A stretch of 59,772 nt of DNA from Mycobacterium asiaticum (lineage in GTDB: Bacteria > Actinomycetota > Actinomycetes > Mycobacteriales > Mycobacteriaceae): NCBI RefSeq assembly GCF_001673315.1, contig NZ_LZLQ01000012.1, positions 1 through 59,772 of the forward strand, in the 5' to 3' direction. Both the position numbers and the translations under genes were made by a program. Shown in pieces: positions 17,079-27,464 of this stretch. Position 1 is the stretch's first letter; each line of letters starts with the position of its first letter. The notes under the pieces were generated by a model that saw only the letters and a program-made list of their open reading frames with translations, did no database searches and was not told where the DNA came from.

Positions 17079-17948
17079 ATGACGCTCAACGTGAAAGGTG
17101 AGGGCCTGGGAGCCCAGGTGACCGGCCTGGACCCACAAAACCTCGAGCACATATCGACCGAAGAAATTCGGGACATCGTTTACACACACAAGCTGGTCGT
17201 CCTGAAGGACGTACATCCCTCCCCGGAGGAATTCATCACGCTCGGCAGACTGGTCGGTGAAATCGTCCCGTATTACGAGCCGTTGTATCACCACAAGGAC
17301 CACCCGGAGATCTTTGTTTCTTCCACGGAGGAGGGGCAGGGTGTTCCGAAGACCGGAGCCTTCTGGCATATCGACTACATGTTCATGCCGGAACCCTTCG
17401 CGTTCTCCATGGTGTTGCCCTTGACGGTGCCCGGACACGACCGCGGAACCTACTTCATCGATCTCGCCAAGGTGTGGGCGTCGCTGCCGGCCGCCACACA
17501 GGACCCGGTCCGGGGGACCCACAGCACCCATGATCCTCGGCGCCACATCAAGATTCGCCCACGCGACATCTACAGGCCCATCGGAGAAGTATGGGACGAG
17601 ATCAACCGGACCACACCGCCCATCCAGTGGCCGACGGTGATCAGGCACCCGCACACGGGCGAAGAGATCCTCTACATCTGCGCGACGGGTACCACCAAGA
17701 TCGAGGACAAGGACGGCAACGTGCTGGACCCGAGCATCTTGCAGGAACTGATGGAAGCCACGGGCCAACTCGACACTGAGTACTCGTCACCATTCATTCA
17801 CACCCAGCATTACGAAGTCGGCGACATCATCCTGTGGGACAACCGCGTCCTCATGCACCGTGCGAAGCACGGGACCGCCAACGGCCATCTGACCACTCAC
17901 CGTCTGACCATGCTGGACGGACTCAAAACACCAGGATACGCAGTATGA
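17079..17948 (+). CDS. mmaE: Isonitrile-forming non-heme iron(II)/2-oxoglutarate oxygenase (Rv0097/MmaE-like)
   Basis: A 289-residue TauD-fold enzyme. Studied homologues (ScoE, Rv0097) turn an N-carboxymethyl group of a beta-amino fatty acid into an isonitrile. The iron ligands are visible as His97-x-Asp99 in FWHIDYMFM and His260 in DNRVLMHRAKHG. Arg275 in TTHRLTML is placed to bind 2-oxoglutarate. The sequence is nearly collinear with Rv0097. ATG 17079 follows AGAGGA; the longer open frame from 17013 lacks family similarity. Its TGA overlaps the ATG of fcoT (ATGA). It acts on the acyl chain while or before it is on the carrier protein. Confidence 0.92.
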   Translation: MTLNVKGEGLGAQVTGLDPQNLEHISTEEIRDIVYTHKLVVLKDVHPSPEEFITLGRLVGEIVPYYEPLYHHKDHPEIFVSSTEEGQGVPKTGAFWHIDYMFMPEPFAFSMVLPLTVPGHDRGTYFIDLAKVWASLPAATQDPVRGTHSTHDPRRHIKIRPRDIYRPIGEVWDEINRTTPPIQWPTVIRHPHTGEEILYICATGTTKIEDKDGNVLDPSILQELMEATGQLDTEYSSPFIHTQHYEVGDIILWDNRVLMHRAKHGTANGHLTTHRLTMLDGLKTPGYAV

Positions 17949-18508
17949 GCACCATCATTTTGTCCCCGTCCACACAGAGTCGCGCTGAATTCGCGGATAT
18001 CAGCGACACCGGCCCCATCGAGGAGCATCTGCTCGCCAGGGTGCTCGAACCGTACGCCTACAAAGGGTGCCGCTACCTTATCGACGCGTCGTACAAGGCG
18101 ACCGCCGATTCGGTTCTCGCCTATGGGAATTTCAGCATCAGCGAGCCTGCCTACATCCGCAGCACGGGCCATTTCAACGCGGTGGAGTTGGTGATGTGTT
18201 TCAACCAACTCGCCTACTGCGCATTCGCTCCGGCCGTTCTCAACGAAGAGATCCCGGTCCTGCGCGGCTGGTCGATTTCGGATTACTTCGACCTGCAACT
18301 GCCCAGCATGCTGATCAAGAACACCTCGTCGCGTTTCAAGAGGCCGATCCATGCCCAGAAGTTCTCGGCGCGCTTGCTGTGTCAGAACTTCAAGGTGATG
18401 GAACGCTCGCTGCGCTATCTCTCGGTCCCGTGTGTCATCGAATTCTGGGACGAGTACGGCGGGGCGGCTATCGCCGAAGTCGAACTAGCGGCGCTCAACA
18501 TCCCGTAA
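17945..18508 (+). CDS. fcoT: Fatty acyl thioesterase FcoT (Rv0098/MmaD-like)
   Basis: A 187-residue single hot-dog-fold thioesterase matching Rv0098. Conserved stretches include LEPYAYKGCRYL, GHFNAVELVMCFNQLAYCAFA and a C-terminal PCVIEFWDEYGGAAIAEVELA. In M. tuberculosis FcoT hydrolyses long-chain acyl-CoA. In isonitrile lipopeptide clusters, the equivalent enzyme is reported to take part in adding glycine to an alpha,beta-unsaturated acyl group and releasing the product. The gene starts inside the stop of the iron oxygenase gene (4-base overlap), so the two proteins are probably made in equal amounts. Confidence 0.9.
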   Translation: MSTIILSPSTQSRAEFADISDTGPIEEHLLARVLEPYAYKGCRYLIDASYKATADSVLAYGNFSISEPAYIRSTGHFNAVELVMCFNQLAYCAFAPAVLNEEIPVLRGWSISDYFDLQLPSMLIKNTSSRFKRPIHAQKFSARLLCQNFKVMERSLRYLSVPCVIEFWDEYGGAAIAEVELAALNIP

Positions 18509-18535
18509 CGCACTGGCAGGAAAGAAGTTACAGTC

Positions 18536-20101
18536 ATGACGCACTTACCGCCCACCGTGCTGATGCGGGTGCTCTCGCAGGCGCGGCAGCGACCCGAGGC
18601 AATCGCGCTGCGTCGGTGCAACGGTCAGAGCACGATCCGATACGGCGAACTCGTCACCGAGGTGAACAGGCTTGCCAGGGCTCTTCGTGCGGCCTCGGTT
18701 ACGGCGGGAGGCCGGGTGCTGGTCGTTTCGGACAACGGGCCCGAGACCTACCTGTCGGTGTTGGCGTGTGCGAAGGTCGGGGCGATCGCCGTCATGGCCG
18801 ATGGCAATCTGCCGCCGGCAACCATCGATCGGTTTGGTCAGATCACTACCCCGAGTGCGATTCTCGTCGCGCCCGGCAGTCGGATGGGGTGTTCGGAGCT
18901 TCCGCAGGGTCTTCGATCCGTTCCGGCGATCTCCGTCGATGTGACCGCCGGTGTGATGACAGCCGAACCCGCTCCGGACCCCGACGCCCCGGTCCTTGAG
19001 CAGACTGCTGACGATCCGCTGGCGATGATCTTCACCAGCGGCACGACCGGCGAGCCCAAAGCCGTGTTGCTGGCCAACCGAACCTTTCTGGCGATTCCGG
19101 ACATTCTGCGGGATGCCGGTTTGAACTGGGTGACCTGGGTGGACGGTGAGACCACCTATTCGCCGCTGCCGGCGACGCATATCGGTGGACTGTGGTGGAT
19201 CTTGACCTGCCTGATGCGCGGGGGCCTGTGCGTGACCGGGGGTGAGAACACGACATCCCTGGTGGAGATCCTCAACGCCAACGAGGTGGCGACCACCTGT
19301 CTGGTCCCGACCCTGCTGTCCAAGCTGATCGCCGAACTGAAGTCCGCCGACGCGAAGGTTCCGTCGCTGCGACTGGTCGGGTATGGCGGTTCGCGAGCGA
19401 TCGCAGCCGATGTGCGATCAATCGAGGCCATGGGTATTCGGACCGCGCAGGTTTACGGCCTCAGCGAAACGGGCTGCACCGCTTTGTGTTTACCGACCGA
19501 TGACGGCTCGATCAGCAAGATCGAGGAAGGTGCCGTGGGTCGGCCTTACCCCGGAGTCGATGTTCGTCTGTTGGATTCGAACGGCCACGCCGCCTCATTC
19601 GGCACGCTGTGGATCAAGTCGCCGGCAAACATGTTGGGTTACTGGAACAATCCCGAGCGGACACGGGAGGTCCTGGTGGACGGCTGGGTGAATACCGGGG
19701 ACCTGCTGGAGCGTCGCGCGGACGGTTTCTTCTACATCAAAGGCCGGTCCACGGAGATGATCATCTCCGGTGGGGTGAACGTTGCACCTGACGAGGTGGA
19801 TCGCATTGCCGAGGGCGTGCCGGGTGTACGCGAGGCCGCTTGCTACGAAATCAGCGACCCGGAGTTCGGGGCGCTGGTGGGTTTGGCTGTCGTCCCATCC
19901 GGCAACCTGGACGAGTCTGAGGCGCGAAAACTGAAGCAGGCCATTGCAGCCCGGTTTCGTCAGGAATCGGAGTCGGCTGCGCGGCCATCGACTATCGCTG
20001 TCGTCTCCGACATTCCACGTACCCAGTCCGGCAAGGTGATGCGGACTTCGTTGGCCGCGACGGTGAATTCGGACCCGGCCGGAGTGTGCGCTCGTGGTTG
20101 A
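18536..20101 (+). CDS. fadD10: Fatty acyl-AMP ligase FadD10
   Basis: A 521-residue ANL-superfamily adenylating enzyme. The ATP-binding loop is IFTSGTTGEPK, the A5-type motif YGLSETG, the hinge region GDLLERRADGFFYIKGRSTEMIISGG, and the catalytic lysine lies in TQSGKVMR. It corresponds to Rv0099. FadD10 activates a fatty acid with ATP and passes it to the carrier protein Rv0100 rather than to CoA. It starts 27 bp after fcoT and overlaps the acyl carrier protein gene by 8 bp, keeping the donor and acceptor proteins in one translational unit. Confidence 0.92.
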   Translation: MTHLPPTVLMRVLSQARQRPEAIALRRCNGQSTIRYGELVTEVNRLARALRAASVTAGGRVLVVSDNGPETYLSVLACAKVGAIAVMADGNLPPATIDRFGQITTPSAILVAPGSRMGCSELPQGLRSVPAISVDVTAGVMTAEPAPDPDAPVLEQTADDPLAMIFTSGTTGEPKAVLLANRTFLAIPDILRDAGLNWVTWVDGETTYSPLPATHIGGLWWILTCLMRGGLCVTGGENTTSLVEILNANEVATTCLVPTLLSKLIAELKSADAKVPSLRLVGYGGSRAIAADVRSIEAMGIRTAQVYGLSETGCTALCLPTDDGSISKIEEGAVGRPYPGVDVRLLDSNGHAASFGTLWIKSPANMLGYWNNPERTREVLVDGWVNTGDLLERRADGFFYIKGRSTEMIISGGVNVAPDEVDRIAEGVPGVREAACYEISDPEFGALVGLAVVPSGNLDESEARKLKQAIAARFRQESESAARPSTIAVVSDIPRTQSGKVMRTSLAATVNSDPAGVCARG

Positions 20102-20339
20102 GATGTTGCGGGAGAGAATCATCGCGGCCGTCTGCGACGTGCTTTACATCGACCAAGCGGATCTGATTAACGGCGACGCCACCGATCTGAGAGACCTCGG
20201 CCTGGATTCGGTTCGATTCGTGCTGTTGATGAAACAACTGGGGGTGGACCGGGAATCCGAGGTGCCGGCCAAACTGGCGGAAAACCTTTCGATCGAAGGT
20301 TGGGTCGTCGAGCTGAAGAAGTACGGGGAATTCGAGTGA
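20094..20339 (+). CDS. Acyl carrier protein (Rv0100/MmaB-like)
   Basis: An 81-residue carrier protein with the phosphopantetheine attachment motif DLGLDSVRF, the Ser being the attachment point. It begins with GTG at 20094, inside the end of fadD10, and its TGA overlaps the GTG start of the NRPS gene (GTGA). It corresponds to Rv0100. It receives the acyl chain from FadD10, on which the beta-amino and isonitrile groups are built before transfer to the NRPS condensation domain. Confidence 0.92.
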   Translation: MVEMLRERIIAAVCDVLYIDQADLINGDATDLRDLGLDSVRFVLLMKQLGVDRESEVPAKLAENLSIEGWVVELKKYGEFE

Positions 20340-23300
20340 CCGCGCCAATCGCGTTGAGCAGGTCACAGCAGAACCTCTACAACGGGGTACTGCAGGATGG
20401 CGATCCCGCGCTGTATCTGATCGGTAAGACCTATCGCTTGCACCCGTTGCCTTTGACTGGATTCCTGGCTGCCCTGCGCATCACGATTCTGGAAAACCCG
20501 GTTCAGCTATGTGTCCTCCAACCTGGCCCCGATTATCCGGTCTTGGTGCCGCGCCTGCAGTTCGGTGACATCGTGCGAGTGCGGTCGGCTGAACCCCCTT
20601 CATTCGAGAGCGACATCGACGAGCTGACAGGCACCTGGTCGTCGGGCATCCTGGACAAGGCTTTGATCCGCTACACGGTGTGGATAGGGCCGAGCGGCGA
20701 CGTCACCGGCCTCGACGTGTACTCCCACCACATTCTGCTCGACGGCGGCGCCACCGGGATCATCGAAGCCGATCTGGCGCGCCACCTGCACGCCGGTGAC
20801 GACAACGCCTGTATCACAACTGGTTTGACCAAATTGGCCGCGGCCCACGGGCGGGAGCAGGTCAAAGTCGAGGAGTCGCTGCACCGGCTTGCCGCCGCGG
20901 CGCAGCGTGAGCTCACCGACCAAGCGCGCCACGGCACCCACCACCACATACCGCAGGACACGCCCGGCGCCGCGGCAATGGGAGCCCTGCAGGAGTCAGT
21001 GACCCTGTCCGGCACCGCCTTCGAGGCAATCATACGGCTGTCGGAGACGAAACAGTGCCCCCTCAACGTGTTGGTAGCCACGGCGGCCGTGGCGGTGTAC
21101 TCCAGCATTCGGCAGAGCACCGACAGCCTGGTGGTCCACGCCGTGGACAACCGGTTCGGCGACCCGGACCTGGCGGTCGCGACGTGTCTGGTCAACTCCG
21201 TCGCACACCCCGTCCAGTTCGCCCCGTTCGCATCGGTGCACGACGTCGTACGATCCCTCGACCGGAGCTACGTCAAGGCGGTGCGCCGTCGTTGGCTGCG
21301 CGAAGAGCATTACCGGCGAATGTATCTGGCGATCAACCGGACATCGCACGTCCCCGCGTTGACGCTCAACTTCATCCGCGAGGCGTGTGCGCCGGGACTG
21401 CGCCCGTTCCTGGTGGATGCACCGGTCGCGACCCACATCGGGCCAGTCGAGGGCATGACCGTGGCCAGCGTGTTGGATGAAGCCAATCGCACGCTGAATC
21501 TGGCCATCTGGGACCGCGCGGATCTGCCCGAAGGATCGGCACCGCGCGGGGTTGCCGCACGGATTGCGGCGGCACTGGAGTCGATGGCCAGGCTGTGGGA
21601 TGAGCCGCTGGCCAGAACGGTCGGCGAGTGGCGCGGGATCGCGTCGTCAGGAGCGCTGGGCGATGCGACACCAGAGGTTGTCGCGCCCTCGACGTCAGCC
21701 GCCTGGTTCCGGGACGCGGCAGGGGGAGTTGGCGGCCTGCTGGCGCGCCGCCCCACCGTGTACTCCTGGATTGCGTGGCTGGTGCACAGTGGCGCCGTCC
21801 CAGGGGATGTGGTGGTGTTCACCGACGACGACACCGATAAGACTATCGATCTGCTGCTTGCATGCCACCTGGCCGGCTGCGGTTACAGCGCCTGCCAAAC
21901 CTCCGCCGAGATTCCGCTGCGAGCCAGCGCAATTGCTGAGCACATCGGTGGTGCCTCGGCCCGCGTGGTCGACGTTGCTGCCGTCAGGCTTGCCGAGGTC
22001 GAGGGCGACCGGAAGCTTGCCCTCGAGCGCATCGAACAGGTAACGCAGGATGCGACGCTCGCGGCCAGGACGGCGTACGTCATGCCCACCTCGGGAACCA
22101 CCGGGCAACCCAAGCTCGTCCGTGTCACCCACGGGTCGCTCGCCTTGTTCTGCGCCGCGGTCAAAGCGGCATACGGGTGGGGGCCATCGGACACCGTGCT
22201 TCAATGCGCGCCGTTGACATCGGACATCAGTGTCGAGGAGATCTTCGGTGCCACCGCCTGCGGATCCCGGTTAGCCCGGTCGGCGGCCATGAAAAGCGGT
22301 GATTTCGAGCTGTTGACAACAGATCTGGTTGCCAAGAGCGTCACCGTGGTAGACCTGCCGACCGCCGTGTGGCAGGTATTGTCCGAGGACGACGAGGCGG
22401 TCGACAGGATCCGCAGTTCTGCGGTCCGGCAAATCGTCATCGGCGGCGAAGCCATCCGCGCCAGCCTCGTCGAGAAATGGATCGCGCCTTCCGGCGAACG
22501 GCAAATCTCGCTCATCTCGACCTACGGACCCACCGAAACCACCGTGGTGGCAAGCTACTTGCCGGTCATCAGCGATGAGAACACCGCGAGGGTCGGTGAC
22601 CGGCTCCGGGTCGGCCGGCCGCTGGTAGCCGATTCGATGGTCGTTGCGTTCGGGGAGGTCGTCGTCGTTGGCGGGCTGGTGTCGCACGGCTATCTCGGGA
22701 TCGACGGCGGCGGCTTCGGAACCGTGGTGGCCCCGGATGGGTTGCCACAGCGGGTGTTTGCCACCGCAGACCGTGTCACCGTCGACGCCGACGGCTACCC
22801 GGCCTTCGCCGGACGCAGAGACGCTGTCGTCAAGATCGCCGGCAAAAGGGTGGACATCGCGGAAGTGGCCGGACGCATCTGGGCGGATACCGCGGTGTCG
22901 GATGCCGCCGTCGAGTTGCACGACGGACGTTTGGGGGTCTGGTTCGAAACCTCACGCACCCGGCAGCACGCCGACGACACTGTGACGGCCGCCCGCATCA
23001 GGGCCGTCCTGTCCGCACTCGGAGTGTCCGCGTTTTTCGTTGTGGGCGTGGCGAAAATCCCGCGAAAGCCCAGCGGGAAGGTGGACAGCGGGAAACTGGC
23101 TACCGTGCAACCGATGGACGCCGCGACCGGCGGGAGAGCCGCCGGCCTCGCCCACCTCTGGAGTCGACTGCTGGGGATGTCCCTGGGGACGGATTCCTCC
23201 TTACTCGACGCGGGAATCGGTTCACTGGACCTGATCAGAATCCTGCCGGATACCCGGAGATACCTGAATCGTCACCTCACCATCCTGGATCTGATCAGCG

Positions 23301-24463
23301 CCGACACCGCCGCCAACCTGGTGCAGGCGACAACCGCTAACGGATGGATGGATGCCGCCACCGCGGCTGAGATAGCCGGTGACCTCGGCGCGCTGCAAGT
23401 CCGCGATCTGCCGACGGCGCCGGGCGCATTCTCGCGGCGAGACGCAATCCTCGTGCTCGGTGCATCCGGGGTGCTCGGCACCGGATTCGCCCAGGCGGTC
23501 CTTGATCTGAAACAGTCCGAAACCCCCTGTCCGGAGGTGGTTTTCGCCATGAGATCCGAACAGCCCGACCGGGAACCCTGGATCGGGTTGCAAACCATCG
23601 CCGGCGTCCGCGTTCGGCGTCTGTCTGCTCACCCCGATCCCGAGGAAATCGATGCGTTGATCCGCGACACGCGTGCCCGCACCGTCGTGAATTGCATCGG
23701 AAACACCAACGTGGTCGTGCCCTACCGGGACCTGCGCTCGGCGAACGTGAATCTTGTAAGCGCAATGGTGCAGTCTTGCGTAACTCACGGCGCCCGACTG
23801 GTGCATCTGTCGACCTATGTCGTCAACGCGAACGTCAGCAAGGCAGAGGTCATCGACCCCGGTGCCGCGCCGTATCCCTATGCGGCCTCGAAATCGATGG
23901 CCGAGTTGGTGGTGACCGCTGCTCCGGACGCGCTCGACTTCACCGTCGTGCGATTGCCCCGTGTGCTCGGTCTGGACTATCAATTACGGGACAGCGCAGA
24001 CGTTCTGGTTTCGGTGCTGGATGCCTGCCTCGCGTTGCGCGCCTACCCGGCCGTGACTCTGTCCGAAGAGGTCACCACCGGACGAGCCGCCGCACACGCC
24101 ATATTGCGCTTGCTGCCGGAGGTGGGTGCACCGGCCGCGCTGGGGCGCGGCATCACCGTGTTACGCGCCGAAGCGGTGACGTATGCCCAGCTTTTCAGCG
24201 AATTCGTTTGTGCTGAAACCGATATCGAGGAGTGGAAGACGCGGCTGGATCAAAGCGACTGGGCTGGCGAGAATCCGCGGAGGTGGTCGGTGGTGGATGC
24301 TTGGGTCAGTCTGGGCATGATGCTGGGTGAGCGCTCCTACCGGGAGTACCTGACCGATTCCCCGACCGTCGCACTGCAGGTCGAACGCCTAGCTGAAATC
24401 GCTGCTCCGCCAACGTCGTTGCGGACGCTGCTCGGCGCGGCGGTTACAGTTCCAGTTGTCTGA
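20336..24463 (+). CDS. nrp: Single-module NRPS with terminal reductase (Nrp/MmaA-like)
   Basis: A 1,375-residue nonribosomal peptide synthetase. Domains in order: condensation (about 1-430, HHxxxDG at residues 131-137), adenylation (about 470-910, TSGTTGQPK at 585-593 and YGPTE near 730), carrier (about 915-1000, Ser963 in GIGSLDL) and NAD(P)H-dependent reductase (about 1035-1375, VLGASGVLGTGF and YAASK). The enzyme should acylate an amino acid (lysine or ornithine in studied relatives) with isonitrile acyl chains and release it by reduction. The start is GTG 20336, overlapping the carrier protein stop. M. tuberculosis Nrp is about 2,500 residues with two modules; this one has one intact module and no sign of a frameshift. 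Confidence 0.92.
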   Translation: MTAPIALSRSQQNLYNGVLQDGDPALYLIGKTYRLHPLPLTGFLAALRITILENPVQLCVLQPGPDYPVLVPRLQFGDIVRVRSAEPPSFESDIDELTGTWSSGILDKALIRYTVWIGPSGDVTGLDVYSHHILLDGGATGIIEADLARHLHAGDDNACITTGLTKLAAAHGREQVKVEESLHRLAAAAQRELTDQARHGTHHHIPQDTPGAAAMGALQESVTLSGTAFEAIIRLSETKQCPLNVLVATAAVAVYSSIRQSTDSLVVHAVDNRFGDPDLAVATCLVNSVAHPVQFAPFASVHDVVRSLDRSYVKAVRRRWLREEHYRRMYLAINRTSHVPALTLNFIREACAPGLRPFLVDAPVATHIGPVEGMTVASVLDEANRTLNLAIWDRADLPEGSAPRGVAARIAAALESMARLWDEPLARTVGEWRGIASSGALGDATPEVVAPSTSAAWFRDAAGGVGGLLARRPTVYSWIAWLVHSGAVPGDVVVFTDDDTDKTIDLLLACHLAGCGYSACQTSAEIPLRASAIAEHIGGASARVVDVAAVRLAEVEGDRKLALERIEQVTQDATLAARTAYVMPTSGTTGQPKLVRVTHGSLALFCAAVKAAYGWGPSDTVLQCAPLTSDISVEEIFGATACGSRLARSAAMKSGDFELLTTDLVAKSVTVVDLPTAVWQVLSEDDEAVDRIRSSAVRQIVIGGEAIRASLVEKWIAPSGERQISLISTYGPTETTVVASYLPVISDENTARVGDRLRVGRPLVADSMVVAFGEVVVVGGLVSHGYLGIDGGGFGTVVAPDGLPQRVFATADRVTVDADGYPAFAGRRDAVVKIAGKRVDIAEVAGRIWADTAVSDAAVELHDGRLGVWFETSRTRQHADDTVTAARIRAVLSALGVSAFFVVGVAKIPRKPSGKVDSGKLATVQPMDAATGGRAAGLAHLWSRLLGMSLGTDSSLLDAGIGSLDLIRILPDTRRYLNRHLTILDLISADTAANLVQATTANGWMDAATAAEIAGDLGALQVRDLPTAPGAFSRRDAILVLGASGVLGTGFAQAVLDLKQSETPCPEVVFAMRSEQPDREPWIGLQTIAGVRVRRLSAHPDPEEIDALIRDTRARTVVNCIGNTNVVVPYRDLRSANVNLVSAMVQSCVTHGARLVHLSTYVVNANVSKAEVIDPGAAPYPYAASKSMAELVVTAAPDALDFTVVRLPRVLGLDYQLRDSADVLVSVLDACLALRAYPAVTLSEEVTTGRAAAHAILRLLPEVGAPAALGRGITVLRAEAVTYAQLFSEFVCAETDIEEWKTRLDQSDWAGENPRRWSVVDAWVSLGMMLGERSYREYLTDSPTVALQVERLAEIAAPPTSLRTLLGAAVTVPVV

Positions 24464-24522
24464 CGCGTTGGTTCGGCCGACGCGGCTAAAGGACGTCACC
24501 ACCGCGCGTCTCAATCTCGAGC

Positions 24523-27414
24523 CTAGTGGCCTGCGGCGATCACCGAGGGCACCCGCGGGCGGGCGGGCCGTGACCGCACATTGATCGGCCACCAGAACCA
24601 CCGGCCGAGCAATGCGGCGATGGACGGCGTCATCAACGCCCGCACAATCAACGTGTCGAACAACAGGCCCAATCCAATGGTGGTGCCAACCTGTCCGATC
24701 ATCCGCGCGTCACCGACGATCATGGCGCCCATCGTGAAGGCGAACACCAGGCCCGCGTTGGTCACCACCTTCCCAGTGCCGCCCATGGATCGGATGATTC
24801 CGGTGTTGAGTCCGGCGTGGATCTCCTGTTTGAACCGGGAGACCAGCAGCAGGTTGTAATCCGATCCCACCGCCAACAGCACGATCACCGACATCGCGAT
24901 CACCAACCAGTGCAACGGAATACCGAGAATGTGCTGCCAGACCAATACCGACAATCCGAACGACGCACCGAGCGAAATCGCCACCGTCCCCACGATCACC
25001 GCTGCGGCGATGAACGCGCGGGTGAGGATCAGCATGATGATGAAAATCAGGCACAGCGACGATATCCCGGCTATCACCAAGTCCCACTTGGCGCCCTCGG
25101 AGATGTCCTTGAAGACGGCACCCATGCCGGCCACATAGATCTTGGCGTCCTCCAGCGGTGTTCCCTTGAGCGACTCCTCGGCCGCGGTGTGCAATGCATC
25201 GATACTGGCGATGCCGTCCTCGGAGGCCGGATCACTGCGATGCAGAACGATAAAGCGGGCCGCGTGCCCGTCAGATGACAGGAACGAGTTCATCGCGCGC
25301 TGAAAGTCCTTGTTCTTGAACACCTCCGGCGGCAAGTAGAACGAGTCGTCGTTCTTCGCGGCGTCGAACGCCTTGCCCATCGCGTTGGCGTTCTCGCTCA
25401 TCTCGTCCATCTGGTCGAAGATGCCGGACATGGTGCTGTGCATGGTGAGCATCATGACCCGCATGCTCTCCATCGTCTCGATCATCGGCGGGAAGGTGGT
25501 CAGCATCTGCGGCATCAGCTGGTCCAGGGTCTTGATATCGCCCACCAGAGTGTTCAGTCGCTCGTCGATGGCGTCCAACCCGTCCAACCCGTCGAAGATC
25601 GACCTGAGTGACCAGCAGATCGGGATGTCGAAACAGTGCTTCTCCCAATAGAAGTAACTGCGGACCGGGCGCCAGAAGTCGTCGAAGTCCGCGATGTGAT
25701 CGCGCAGCTCGTTGGTGATCTCCTGCATCTCCACCGTGTCCTGCACCATTTTGTGGGTGGTGCCCACCAGTTGCGTCATCAGCGAGTACATCCGCTGCAT
25801 CAGCGAAATAGTCTTGGCCATCTCGTCGGCTTGGGTCAGCATGTCGTTCATCCGGTCGCGCTGGTATTTCATGGTCTGCACCTGACCGGCGTTGGACATG
25901 CTGATCTGGAACGGAATCGTGGTGTGTTCCATGGCGGTTCCGTCGGGCCGGGTGATGGCCTGGACGCGGGAGATGCCCGGCACCCGGAAGATGCCCTTGG
26001 CCAGTCTGTCCAGGACCAGGAAGTCCGCCGGGTTGCGCATGTCGTGATCGGATTCGATCATCACGATCTCGGGCTTCATGCGGGCCTGGGAGAAGTGCCG
26101 ATTCGCCGCCGCGAAGCCTTCATTGGCGGGGATGAAGGTGGGTAGATATGCCTGGTCGTCGTAGCTGGGTTTGTAGCCCGGCAGCGTCAGCAACCCGACC
26201 ATGGCGACGGCGAAGGTGGCCGCCAGCACGGGCAGCGGCCAGCGGACCACCACTGTCCCCACCCGGCGCCAGCCGCGAACCTGCAGCAGACGCTTGGGGT
26301 CGAAGAAGCCGAACCGGCCCCCGACGATCAACACGGCCGGTCCAAGCGTCAGTGCCACGACGACAGCGGTCAGCATTCCGACCGCGCAGGGAACACCGAG
26401 GGTTTGGAAGTAGGGCATCCGGGTGAAGCTCAGGCAGAACGTCGCGCCCGCGATCGTCAGGCCAGAGCCCAGGATGACGTGCGCCGTCCCCCGATACATG
26501 GTGTAGAACGCCGATTCCCGGTCTTCCCCGGCCTGACGGGCCTCCTGGTAGCGACCGATGATGAAGATTCCGTAGTCCGTACCGGCCGCGATCGCCAGCG
26601 AAGTGAGCAGGCTGACCGCAAACGTGGACAGCCCGATCAGTTCGCTGTGACCGAGCAACGCGACGATTCCGCGGGCCGCGGACAGTTGCACGCCAACGGT
26701 CACCAGCAGCAGAAAAACGGTGATCGGCGATCGATAGACGAACAGCAGCATGATCAGGATCACCGCGACGGTGGTCAGGGTGACTTTGGCCATGGATTTG
26801 TCACCGCTGGAATGCAGATCGGCGGCCAGTGCAGCGCCGCCGGTGACGTAGGCCTTAAGCCCGGGTGGCGGGGGCGTCTCGTTCACGATCTTGCGGACCG
26901 CGTCGACGGATTCGTTGGCGAGCAATTCGCCTTGATTGCCGGCGAGGTTGACCTGGACGGTGACGGCCTTGCCGTCGCTACTCTGCGCGCCTGCCGCGGT
27001 GAGTGGGTCGCCCCAAAAGTCCTGGATGCTCAGCACGTGGGTCTTGTCCGCGCGCAGCTTGCGGATCATCAGGTCGTAGAACTTGTGGGCGTCGTCGCCC
27101 AGGGGCTTGTCACCTTCCAGGACGACCATCGCGACGCTGTCGGTCTCGCCTTCCTTGAAGACGTGACCGATGCGGTTCAGGGCTATCAGCGACGGCGCGT
27201 CCTTCGGACTCAACGACACCGATCGCTCCTGGCCCACCTTCTCGAGCGACGGAACGAGCACGCTGAGCAGCACGACGACGACAACCCAGAACAGGATGAT
27301 CGGCACCGCCAGCGCGTGGATCATCCTGGCGATGAACGGCCGTTTGGGATGGCGCTCGGGATGCACTGAACCCGTCGGCGCCCCGACGACGGGTTGCTGG
27401 GTCTGCACTGGCAT
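24523..27414 (-). CDS. MmpL family RND transporter
   Basis: A 963-residue MmpL protein. It has two repeats, each with one large periplasmic domain and a bundle of membrane helices (12 in total), and the proton-relay Asp-Tyr pairs at Asp280 ([18 protein letters not shown]) and Asp852 ([14 protein letters not shown]). The second periplasmic domain has a long Met-rich coiled coil ([17 protein letters not shown] ...), as in MmpL4/MmpL5-type proteins. No MmpS partner is in the window. AAGGAG directly abuts the ATG, so GTG at 27406-27408 (two codons in) may be the true start. It converges on nrp and carries the same promoter type as the nrp operon, so it is a candidate exporter of the isonitrile lipopeptide. 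Confidence 0.9.
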   Translation of the reverse strand: MPVQTQQPVVGAPTGSVHPERHPKRPFIARMIHALAVPIILFWVVVVVLLSVLVPSLEKVGQERSVSLSPKDAPSLIALNRIGHVFKEGETDSVAMVVLEGDKPLGDDAHKFYDLMIRKLRADKTHVLSIQDFWGDPLTAAGAQSSDGKAVTVQVNLAGNQGELLANESVDAVRKIVNETPPPPGLKAYVTGGAALAADLHSSGDKSMAKVTLTTVAVILIMLLFVYRSPITVFLLLVTVGVQLSAARGIVALLGHSELIGLSTFAVSLLTSLAIAAGTDYGIFIIGRYQEARQAGEDRESAFYTMYRGTAHVILGSGLTIAGATFCLSFTRMPYFQTLGVPCAVGMLTAVVVALTLGPAVLIVGGRFGFFDPKRLLQVRGWRRVGTVVVRWPLPVLAATFAVAMVGLLTLPGYKPSYDDQAYLPTFIPANEGFAAANRHFSQARMKPEIVMIESDHDMRNPADFLVLDRLAKGIFRVPGISRVQAITRPDGTAMEHTTIPFQISMSNAGQVQTMKYQRDRMNDMLTQADEMAKTISLMQRMYSLMTQLVGTTHKMVQDTVEMQEITNELRDHIADFDDFWRPVRSYFYWEKHCFDIPICWSLRSIFDGLDGLDAIDERLNTLVGDIKTLDQLMPQMLTTFPPMIETMESMRVMMLTMHSTMSGIFDQMDEMSENANAMGKAFDAAKNDDSFYLPPEVFKNKDFQRAMNSFLSSDGHAARFIVLHRSDPASEDGIASIDALHTAAEESLKGTPLEDAKIYVAGMGAVFKDISEGAKWDLVIAGISSLCLIFIIMLILTRAFIAAAVIVGTVAISLGASFGLSVLVWQHILGIPLHWLVIAMSVIVLLAVGSDYNLLLVSRFKQEIHAGLNTGIIRSMGGTGKVVTNAGLVFAFTMGAMIVGDARMIGQVGTTIGLGLLFDTLIVRALMTPSIAALLGRWFWWPINVRSRPARPRVPSVIAAGH

Positions 27415-27464
27415 CTCCTTCGCGGCCTGCCGACCGGGCCCAATCTACTGAGCGTCTGCGCAGT

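Noticed and set aside
20336..24463. Frameshifted or collapsed two-module NRPS
   Set aside because: All four domains have intact core motifs in one frame and the stop follows a complete reductase domain. No remnant of another module is seen on either side.
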